DNA of 28,581 nt. It comes from Acidobacteriota bacterium (GTDB lineage: Bacteria; Acidobacteriota; Terriglobia; Terriglobales; Acidobacteriaceae). Shown here one piece after another: positions 23,012 to 28,581 of the stretch (positions within the stretch are counted from its first letter, which is position 1; every line of letters begins with the position of its first letter). A program made the translations under genes and the position numbers. The stretch lies in contig JAJZAL010000040.1 of NCBI GenBank assembly GCA_021799405.1, forward strand, positions 1 to 28,581, read 5' to 3'. Under the pieces are notes generated by a model that did no database searches, was not told the DNA's origin, and saw only the letters and a program-made list of their open reading frames with translations.

Positions 23012-23569
23012 ATGAGATTCCATTCATCTCTCCTGACCCTTGCCCTTATCGCTCTCTTCGCTCTCGTGGCAGGTCCGTCATACTCCAGCGCGCAGAACAG
23101 GGATTCCGCCAAAATCTCCCGTCTGCTCGATCAGGCTGACTATCAGGCCCAGCAGGCGAACAATCACGCCGATGAACTCCAGTCCTACACCTACTCGGGC
23201 GTCTGTCTGCAGGCTCAGGCGGCACAGCTGGACTTGATACGCAACGACGTCAACAAACTGGGAAAGCTTCTCGCCCAATTGCACGAAATCCAAAACCAGG
23301 GCTCGCCCAGCCAGCAGGACGCCATCAACAGGTTCGATCCTCTCCTGCGCCAGATGGCCGGCCAGCTCACCCTGACCATCAATTACTTGAATGAGCATCC
23401 CGACCGGGTCCAAATGACGACGTACAAGAACTATACGCACGAGTGCGCTGATGCCGCCTCGCGCGCATCGAGAGTCCTCTCAAAGATCGTGTCCCACGAC
23501 AAGGCACAGGCCAAGGCGAAAACGCCCGCTCACTCACCTGAATTGCCGGATTCCGGCACGTCGCGATAG
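23012..23569 (+). CDS. Small secreted helical protein, paralogue 1
   Basis: A 185-residue protein with a signal peptide at residues 1-28 (core LLTLALIALFALVAG, ending SSAQ-N). The mature part is almost all predicted amphipathic helix, with landmarks ISRLLDQAD, then AQLDLIRNDVNKLGKLL, QGSPSQQDAI, FDPLLRQMAGQL and TYKNYTHECADAASRAS. It has two cysteines (65 and 145) that could bond; paralogue 2 keeps only the second. I know this pattern from acidobacterial genomes as a small exported family of unknown role; periplasmic helical bundle is the best guess. ATG 23012 follows AAAGGGAGG; the upstream extension has no ribosome-binding site. Regulation by a CRP/FNR-type protein is likely. Confidence 0.85.
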   Translation: MRFHSSLLTLALIALFALVAGPSYSSAQNRDSAKISRLLDQADYQAQQANNHADELQSYTYSGVCLQAQAAQLDLIRNDVNKLGKLLAQLHEIQNQGSPSQQDAINRFDPLLRQMAGQLTLTINYLNEHPDRVQMTTYKNYTHECADAASRASRVLSKIVSHDKAQAKAKTPAHSPELPDSGTSR

Positions 23570-23845
23570 AGGCAACCCACACACCGGCAGCCTTGTGTTG
23601 CAAGCATAGGTCGCCCCGCCTTTCAGGCCATCACACGATCTTCCTCGCTTCCTTTGAGTCGCTCCTCCCGACAGGCGAAGTTCCCAACCTCGCCTGCCTC
23701 CTGCCAAAACCCTGCCATCCCGGCGGATCCAACTCCGCACCGTCCTCCGGCCAACAAGACGACTGCACCGTCCTCGCCCTCGCACCTGCCGAACCGGCAT
23801 AACTTCCATCGCTGTCTTCTGTTTGTCGCGCAAATGTTCTTGCTT

Positions 23846-23879
23846 CAACCGTGAGTGTTGGAAATACAACGTACGGTTG
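23846..23879. other. Two-step inverted repeat upstream of paralogue 2
   Basis: CAACCGT (23846-23852) and ACGGTTG (23873-23879) are perfectly complementary; between them GTTG and CAAC also pair around GAAATA. There is no T run. It may be a cruciform or a remnant of a terminator for paralogue 1. Confidence 0.4.
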
Positions 23880-23913
23880 GATATCCGCATCAGCGGCGTA
23901 TCTTCTGCATGAC

Positions 23914-23931
23914 CTGTGACCATCATCACAG
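23914..23931. promoter_or_regulatory. CRP-type binding site upstream of paralogue 2
   Basis: CTGTGA-N6-TCACAG, perfect in both half sites, with spacer CCATCA. The site lies 177 bp before ATG 24109, and an A/T-rich hexamer follows at about the same 22-23 bp as in paralogue 1. Confidence 0.7.
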
Positions 23932-23962
23932 AGTAAGGAATTCCACCTTGGGAAAATTACTC

Positions 23963-23985
23963 TGCTGGGGTGCTGTCCCTCAGCA
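23963..23985 (+). promoter_or_regulatory. Leader hairpin of paralogue 2
   Basis: TGCTGGGG (23963-23970) pairs with the sequence CCCTCAGCA, giving eight pairs including one G-T. It occupies the same position relative to the CRP-type site as the hairpin at 22871-22893. Confidence 0.55.
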
Positions 23986-24108
23986 ACGAGCTTGTGGAAA
24001 GGTCTGCCGAAGCATTCGCATCTTCTGCTTGCGGCGGCAACGCGTGCTCTGCGTGATGGCTTTGCGCAACACCTGTTCACTTTCTCGCGAGCTGCAAAGG
24101 GAGGAACC

Positions 24109-24675
24109 ATGAGATTCCATCGGACATCTCTCCTGACCCTTGCCCTCATCGCTCTCTTCGCTCTTGTGGCAGGTCCATCGTATGCTTCCGCGCAAACCAA
24201 AAATTCACCCGAGATTTCACGCCTTCTCAACGAGGCTAAGTCTTATGCTGTTCAGGCCGACCGGGACGCCACTGAGCTGCAATCCTTTACCAATTCCCGC
24301 CTCACGTGGGAGACGCACGCTGATCAGTTGGAACTCATCAAAGGCCACGTCAACAACATGGGTCAGCTTCTCCGGCAGATGCAGGACATCAAGAGCGAGG
24401 GCTCGCCCTGGCAACAGGATGCCATCGACCGCATCGAGCCGCTGCTGCGCCAAATGGCCGATCAGCTCACCGCCACCATTGAACATGGCAATGAGTATCC
24501 CAATCGCGTCCACATGATGAAGTTCAAGAATTACGTGCGTGCCTGCGCAGAGCTCGCTTCGCAGACCTCCAGGCTCATCTCTGACATCGTGGCCTACGAC
24601 CAGGCGCAGTCCAAGGCCCAGATGCTAGAGCAGAAGCTCGAACTGCCTCCCTCCGGCACTCCGGAATCGGAATAG
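24109..24675 (+). CDS. Small secreted helical protein, paralogue 2
   Basis: A 188-residue protein with a signal peptide at residues 1-29. It matches paralogue 1 along its full length (RFH, LLTLALIALFALVAGPSY, ISRLL, DQLELIKGHVNNMGQLL, EGSPWQQDAIDRIEPLLRQMADQL, FKNYVRACAELASQTSRL) but differs clearly in the mature part, while the DNA from the ribosome-binding site through the signal peptide is almost unchanged. It has one Cys (146). AAAGGGAGG precedes the ATG. A strong terminator follows at 24801. Function unknown; an exported helical bundle is inferred. Confidence 0.87.
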   Translation: MRFHRTSLLTLALIALFALVAGPSYASAQTKNSPEISRLLNEAKSYAVQADRDATELQSFTNSRLTWETHADQLELIKGHVNNMGQLLRQMQDIKSEGSPWQQDAIDRIEPLLRQMADQLTATIEHGNEYPNRVHMMKFKNYVRACAELASQTSRLISDIVAYDQAQSKAQMLEQKLELPPSGTPESE

Positions 24676-24769
24676 TTCGCAGTCCGAAGTTTCACCTTGG
24701 GAGCATAAGTCGGCTCGCCTTCCCAAACTAGCGCGACATGTCCCCTGCCGCGTTCGAGTCGCCGCTCCT

Positions 24770-24798
24770 GACGGGCGGATGAAAGCATACCGCCTGTC
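24770..24798 (+). other. Hairpin downstream of paralogue 2
   Basis: GACGGGCGG (24770-24778) pairs with CCGCCTGTC (24790-24798) over nine positions with one G-T, around an 11-nt loop. It precedes the terminator at 24801 and may protect the mRNA 3' end. Confidence 0.45.
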
Positions 24799-24800
24799 CT

Positions 24801-24843
24801 GTAGCGGGATCCATCACCCCGGTGGATTCCGCTACTATTTTTC
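24801..24843 (+). terminator. Rho-independent terminator of paralogue 2
   Basis: GTAGCGGGATCCA (24801-24813) pairs with TGGATTCCGCTAC (24823-24835): 13 pairs with one G-T, a 9-nt loop, then TATTTTTCC. Confidence 0.8.
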
Positions 24844-24844
24844 C

Positions 24845-24959
24845 AGAGCATTTCCCCTATTCCTGTGAACTTTCCGAATTCCACCAAGTGCAGCTTCTCT
24901 TAACGCAAAAGTTGCGTCGGCATTCTCGGTTCGGCATGTACCAGTAGGGGAAATGCTCT
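24845..24959. mobile_element. 115-bp element with 15-bp perfect inverted ends (MITE-like)
   Basis: AGAGCATTTCCCCTA at 24845-24859 is exactly complementary to TAGGGGAAATGCTCT at 24945-24959, with 85 bp between. The interior has no ORF and one small hairpin (ACGCAA/TTGCGT). The right end forms part of the accD stop codon (complement of 24958-24960). No target duplication was seen. A non-autonomous insertion is possible; a REP-type repeat is the alternative. Confidence 0.4.
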
Positions 24960-25800
24960 ATCGCACCTGCATGAAATCCAGCGCCCGCGCCAGGTAGCTC
25001 TTCAGCTCCTTGCGCGGTACAACCGCGTCCAGAAATCCATGCTCCCGCAAAAACTCCGGACGCTGAAAACCATCCGGCAGCTTCTGCCGGATCGTCTGCT
25101 CGATCACTCTCGGCCCCGCAAAGCCTATCAGCGCTCCCGGCTCGGCAAGGTTCAAATCGCCCAGCATCGCAAAGCTTGCCGTCACTCCACCCGCTGTCGG
25201 ATCGGTCATCACGGAGATATACGGGACTCGCGCCTCATCCAGCTTCGCCAGCGCCGCGGAAATCTTCGCCATCTGCATCAGGCTTACAATCCCTTCCATC
25301 ATTCGTGCTCCGCCCGAGGCTGAAACCACGATCAGCGGCTGCCGCGTCTCCCGGGCCCGATCCACCGCCCTGGCAATCGTTTCGCCCACCACCGCGCCCA
25401 TGCTGCCGCCGATAAAGCCGAACTCCATCGCGCTCACCACCACGCGATGCCCTCCCAGCATCCCCACCGCGCTCACGACCGCGTCGTTCAGCCCGGTGTC
25501 ATGCTGCGCCTTCTTCAGCCGCCCGGCATAGGGCTTCAGGTCTGCAAACTCCAGCGGATCGGTCGACCGCAGGTTCCCATCCACCAGCTCGTAGCCTGGC
25601 TCCAGCAGCGACTCAATCCGTGCCAGCGCTCCCAGCTTGAAGTGAAACCCGCACTTCGGGCACACCTGTAGATTCGAGTCCAGGTCCGCCTTCCAGATAA
25701 TCTGCCCGCACTCATCGCACTTGATCCACAGGCCTTCCGTGCGAACTCGGCTCTCGCTTGCGCCCTCTATCTTGTTTTCTTCCCGACGAAACCAGGACAT
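24958..25800 (-). CDS. accD: Acetyl-CoA carboxylase carboxyltransferase subunit beta
   Basis: The 280-residue subunit transfers CO2 from biotin carrier to acetyl-CoA for fatty acid synthesis. The N-terminal zinc ribbon uses Cys28, Cys31, Cys47 and Cys50 (KCDECGQI, then VCPKCGFHF). The crotonase-like domain follows with EFGFIGGSMGAVVGE, SASGGARMMEG and DPTAGGVTASFAMLGD, all intact. It works with accA, which is not in the window. GGAAGAAGG lies directly before the ATG. It is third in an rlmH-cobO-accD row on the minus strand, 75 bp after cobO. Its stop codon TAG is formed where the gene meets the inverted-repeat element ending at 24959. Confidence 0.97.
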   Translation of the reverse strand: MSWFRREENKIEGASESRVRTEGLWIKCDECGQIIWKADLDSNLQVCPKCGFHFKLGALARIESLLEPGYELVDGNLRSTDPLEFADLKPYAGRLKKAQHDTGLNDAVVSAVGMLGGHRVVVSAMEFGFIGGSMGAVVGETIARAVDRARETRQPLIVVSASGGARMMEGIVSLMQMAKISAALAKLDEARVPYISVMTDPTAGGVTASFAMLGDLNLAEPGALIGFAGPRVIEQTIRQKLPDGFQRPEFLREHGFLDAVVPRKELKSYLARALDFMQVR

Positions 25801-25875
25801 CCTTCTTCCTTTCCGCTTGCGTCGCCTCTAAAGCCTGCCCAAACATCTCCAGTCGCAGGTCCCAAAAATTCCAGC

Positions 25876-26439
25876 TTAGTATTCAATCCCTCGCTGCGCC
25901 AGCACGCCCTTTTCATAAGCGTGCTTCACCTGCCGCATTTCCGTCACCGTATCGGCAATCTCAATCAGCGAAGGATGCGCATTCCGCCCCGTCAATATCA
26001 CGTGCACCATCTCCGGCCGCTGCTTCAGCGTCTCCACTACCTTCGCGGGATCCAGCATGCCGTAGCTGATCGCGTAGTTGATCTCGTCCAGCACCACCAG
26101 GTCCCATTCGCCTGACAGAATCGCGGCCCGCGCCTCGTCCCAGGCTTCTTCCACCATCCGTATGTCTTCCGGATCCGTCTCCGCTCCGCCGATCTTCACA
26201 AACCCACGGCCCATCTGCTTCATCACCCACTGGTCGCCGAAGGCTTCCACCGCGTCCAGCTCGCCGTAGTGCCATGAGCCCTTCAGGAATTGAAGCATCA
26301 GCACTCGCATCCCATTGCCCACCGCGCGCAGGGCCGTTCCCATGGCCGCCGTCGTCTTGCCCTTGCCCGGGCCTGTGTTGATCAGAATCAGTCCCTTGCG
26401 GGACTCCTGCTGCGTATGTTCTTTTCCAGAATCGTTCAT
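25876..26439 (-). CDS. cobO: Cob(I)yrinic acid a,c-diamide adenosyltransferase
   Basis: A 187-residue CobO/BtuR-type enzyme that attaches the adenosyl group to cobalt of corrinoids, either in synthesis or salvage of B12. The P-loop-like NTGPGKGKTTAAMG (residues 21-34) binds ATP; other family blocks are LQFLKGSWHYGE, WDLVVLDEINYAISYGM (aspartate-glutamate region) and VILTGRNAHPSLIEIADTVTEM. ATG 26439 is chosen over an upstream GTG because homology starts just after it. No other B12 gene is in the window. It lies 44 bp after rlmH, probably in one transcript. Confidence 0.95.
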   Translation of the reverse strand: MNDSGKEHTQQESRKGLILINTGPGKGKTTAAMGTALRAVGNGMRVLMLQFLKGSWHYGELDAVEAFGDQWVMKQMGRGFVKIGGAETDPEDIRMVEEAWDEARAAILSGEWDLVVLDEINYAISYGMLDPAKVVETLKQRPEMVHVILTGRNAHPSLIEIADTVTEMRQVKHAYEKGVLAQRGIEY

Positions 26440-26483
26440 AGCCTTGCACTCGCAGGGCAGACGCCGCCGCACCAGCCCTCGGG

Positions 26484-26930
26484 TCAGTGCCCGGAGTGGT
26501 ACGGGTGCCCCGCAAGGATTGTAAATGCCCGGTAGATCTGCTCGCTCGCCACCACCCGTGCCAGCTCATGCGGCAGCGTCATCGGCCCCAGCGACACCAG
26601 TAGGTTCGCCCGCTTCCGCGCCGCCTCTGACCATCCGTCTGCCGGACCAACCGCCACCACTACAAACTGTTGCCCACCATCGCGCTGCTGCCCGATCCAC
26701 GCCGCCCAATCCTCTGACGATAACGCCTTGCCTCGCCCATCCAGCAGTGCCAACACCGGCGCTGTCCGTCCGCGCAGCCGCTCCACCCACTCCAGCAGGC
26801 TTTCTTCTGTACGGTGTACCTGTACCTCTATGTCGCAGTAGCCCTGCGTCCGGCCAACATAAAGCTCCGTGAGCGTATCAAAGGCATCCCGCCGCGCGCG
26901 ATTTCCCACGGAAGCCAGCACCACTTTCAC
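26484..26930 (-). CDS. rlmH: 23S rRNA (pseudouridine-1915 N3) methyltransferase
   Basis: A 148-residue SPOUT methyltransferase that modifies helix 69 of 23S rRNA after subunit joining. The C-terminal knot is typical: FVVVAVGPADGWS, then LVSLGPMTLPHELARVVASEQIYRAFTIL (shown in pieces) and the closing GHPYHSGH. In the usual family sequence, the glycine-rich loop reads IGG-x-(D/E)-G; here GPADG is a variant. The first codon is GTG (26928-26930), nine bases after GGAGG. It is the first gene of the rlmH-cobO-accD row. Confidence 0.93.
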   Translation of the reverse strand: MKVVLASVGNRARRDAFDTLTELYVGRTQGYCDIEVQVHRTEESLLEWVERLRGRTAPVLALLDGRGKALSSEDWAAWIGQQRDGGQQFVVVAVGPADGWSEAARKRANLLVSLGPMTLPHELARVVASEQIYRAFTILAGHPYHSGH

Positions 26931-27536
26931 TCCGCTGCTCCTCCCAGCCTCCGCCCCGGGATCTCCCCAGCCGGATGATCTGAATCACCTCTCCCATTAG
27001 ACGAAACCATCCGCTTCCCGTCCAAACCAAGCCTCGAACTTTCCCTCGATGCGTTCCAATTTCACAGCGTCGGAAAAGAGCAACTTACAGTTTCTTGTAG
27101 ATTCCCGGCACCATATGTACAGAGTCCTGAATCTGTAACCCGTCCTTAACATCTTCTCGATCCGGCAATAACCCCTGAAAGCATTAGAAATCCCTCCACC
27201 TATCTCCAGGTCTCTATCTTCGATGGCATAACTAACCTCTTTATAATCAGCGAGATGATCATAACCTGCGGATGCTTTCAAGGGAGGCTGCCGAAATTAT
27301 CCCAACATTCTTCCGACGCGCAATGTACTGGTTACTAAATTGCATGCCCCGGCTAGTTCTGCTCTCTATATGCTTCGAGTCTCTGCCATTCATTCATTCA
27401 GCGGCTCGATTTTGGCGAAAACGAAACGTAGTGGCTGGCTCTTCCGTGAATGGACGCGCTGGCCGGTCATCCGCCGTCCATCCAGGGCAATCCTGCAAGA
27501 TCAACCACAACCTACCCCAGTTCCCCGAGGGATCCG
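26931..27536. other. Gene-free interval upstream of the TonB receptor
   Basis: 606 bp with no gene that I can support. It is less GC-rich than its surroundings. A perfect TATAAT at 27242-27247 on the plus strand could be a -10 box for the receptor gene, giving a leader of about 290 nt; its -35 region is poor. A minus-strand frame (26997-27281) begins at a TTG without a ribosome-binding site and is not called as a gene. Confidence 0.5.
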
Positions 27537-28581
27537 ATGAGATCGAAGCAATTCTTGACTGCGCTCGCCTTGTTCACTGTCCTTGCCTTTCTCTCCTTGC
27601 CGCAAGCCTTCGCTCAGCAGTTGGCGGCTGTCACCGGTACGGTCACCGATCCCACAGGAGCTGCCATCCCGGGCGTCGCGGTCACCATCAGGAGCTCGTC
27701 CACCGGCGTAACCTACAAAACCGTCACCAACGGCGCCGGTGTGTACACCCTTTCGGATGTCAAGCCCGGCCCGGGTTACATCATCACCTTCGCCCATTCC
27801 GGTTTCAAAACCGTCTCGATCTCCGGAATCTACATGAACGTCGCTGCCACCCGCACCCAGAACGCTGAGATGCCGGTCGGCAGCGCTGTCCAGACCGTGA
27901 AGGTATCGGCCGCCAGCCAGAACGTCACCCTCGACACCACCAACGCCACCCTCGGCAACAACTTCCAGGTCCAGTTCCTTCAGGACTTGCCTGTCGAGAA
28001 CCGTGACAGCCCTGCCGTGCTCTTCACCCAGCAGCCCGGCGTCTCCTCCGGAGGAACCTCCTCGCAAATCGGTGCCACCACTGGTGCCCGAGTTGACCAG
28101 GACCGCGTCACCCTGGATGGCCTCGATGTCAACGACATGGCCACCGGCCAGTTCGGAGCCATCGTCGCCAATGCCCCAGTCGACTCTGTTCAGGAGTTCC
28201 GCGGTGTTGTCGCCGGCGATCAGGCTGCGACCAACTCCGGCGGCGGCGGGCACTTCCAGCTCGTCACCAAGGGCGGCACCAACCACTTCCATGGTGACCT
28301 CAACGAGTACCACCGCGACACCGATCTCGAGGCCAACAACTGGTTCAGCAACAACGCCAACGTCCCCCGCTCCCCGCTCATCCGCAACCAGTTCGGCGGC
28401 GACATCGGCGGCCCGATCCTGAAAAACCGCCTCTTCTTCTATTTCGACTACAACGGCCGTCGCGACACACTTTCCAATATTGAAACTCGTACCGTTCCGC
28501 GCGACTCATTTCGCAACGGCGTCATCAACTACATAAACAACAACGGAGCCGTCAACTCCCTGTCTGCCGCTCAGGTCGCCA
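27537..28581 (+). CDS. Oar-like TonB-dependent receptor, N-terminal part
   Basis: The gene runs off the right edge; 348 codons are visible. Residues 1-27 form a signal peptide (ending AFAQQ). Residues 30-115 are a carboxypeptidase-regulatory-like Ig domain (VTGTVTDPTGAAIPGVAVTI, then YTLSDVKPGPGYIITF). The plug region follows, with LQDLPVENRDSPAVLFTQQPGVSS and DGLDVND, then FRGVVAGDQAATNSGGGGHF and TKGGTNHFHGDLNEYHRD, and FGGDIGGPILKNRLFFYFDYNG-type sequence (shown in parts). These receptors are characteristic of Acidobacteriota and are thought to import plant- or microbe-derived polymers or siderophores. No separate TonB box is visible in this part. GAGGGA lies four bases before the ATG. Confidence 0.93.
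   Translation, partial: MRSKQFLTALALFTVLAFLSLPQAFAQQLAAVTGTVTDPTGAAIPGVAVTIRSSSTGVTYKTVTNGAGVYTLSDVKPGPGYIITFAHSGFKTVSISGIYMNVAATRTQNAEMPVGSAVQTVKVSAASQNVTLDTTNATLGNNFQVQFLQDLPVENRDSPAVLFTQQPGVSSGGTSSQIGATTGARVDQDRVTLDGLDVNDMATGQFGAIVANAPVDSVQEFRGVVAGDQAATNSGGGGHFQLVTKGGTNHFHGDLNEYHRDTDLEANNWFSNNANVPRSPLIRNQFGGDIGGPILKNRLFFYFDYNGRRDTLSNIETRTVPRDSFRNGVINYINNNGAVNSLSAAQVA

Larger units (their letters stand above)
23570..24108. other. Gene-free interval between the two secreted paralogues
   Basis: 539 bp with no credible gene. The first part is the 3' flank of paralogue 1 and resembles that of paralogue 2 (GAGTCGC, then a GGCG/CGCC inverted repeat and a CGGCGGATCC block). The second part repeats the regulatory layout of paralogue 1: an imperfect cruciform (CAACCGT 23846-23852, ACGGTTG 23873-23879), a CRP-type site, the GGGAAAAT block and a leader hairpin. 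Confidence 0.7.

Noticed and set aside
26997..27281. Minus-strand open frame of 94 codons in the gene-free region before the TonB receptor
   Set aside because: It starts at TTG with no ribosome-binding site, shows no recognised motif, and its composition looks random. It is kept only as part of the gene-free interval.
27272..27868. Plus-strand frame of 198 codons starting before the TonB receptor
   Set aside because: It runs out of frame through the clearly coding receptor sequence, whose signal peptide and Ig domain are intact in another frame.

Overview
This is a 28.6 kb, gene-dense, GC-rich bacterial chromosome segment. It most likely comes from Acidobacteriota (class Terriglobia). This is inferred from family content: an Oar-like TonB-dependent receptor starting with a carboxypeptidase-regulatory domain, a remnant of an acidobacterial-type FtsX/MacB permease, a pair of small secreted helical proteins, and a secreted Ig-like protein with a C-terminal membrane anchor. 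Housekeeping genes dominate (rpmI, rplT, infC, rpsU, folP, purA, accD, mutM, rlmH, cobO). No CRISPR array, tRNA, rRNA, complete transposon or phage module was seen.

Layout. 1-2600: the end of an asparagine synthase, a CruF/DUF422 carotenoid protein and, convergent to them, a PAP2-type membrane phosphatase. 2810-5735: a STAS anti-sigma antagonist, a secreted esterase and a secreted protein of unknown function; all three appear to be read from promoters placed directly against the start codon (leaderless). 5780-6790: the rpmI-rplT operon with an unusually long, hairpin-rich spacer. 6799-9830: folP (minus), dacB and a lipoprotein cytochrome c (plus). 9951-12535: a deoxynucleoside kinase, an orphan MCE-domain protein with five exact-period 34-residue repeats, and infC, which appears to start at ATC and lies about 5 kb from rplT on the other strand. 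12852-16622: an orphan receiver protein, a zinc-ribbon protein, rpsU, a DUF4440 protein and a purA-monooxygenase pair. 16812-19500: a less GC-rich stretch with a truncated permease, a secreted Ig-like protein and a frameshifted secreted protein. 19665-22650: mutM, an ArsB-like transporter preceded by a 21-bp tandem repeat, and a Gly/His-rich secreted protein with a strong terminator. 22790-24960: a tandem duplication of a secreted protein gene; each copy has a perfect TGTGA-N6-TCACA site and a matching leader hairpin. 24958-26930: an rlmH-cobO-accD cluster on the minus strand, with a 115-bp element with inverted ends at the accD stop codon. 27537-end: the start of an Oar-like TonB receptor.

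The most distinctive material is the duplicated secreted-protein locus with its shared CRP-type regulation, the recurring leaderless promoter architecture, the ATC start of infC, the structured rpmI-rplT spacer and the periodic MCE protein. Everything here was read by eye; no similarity search, folding program or expression data was available.
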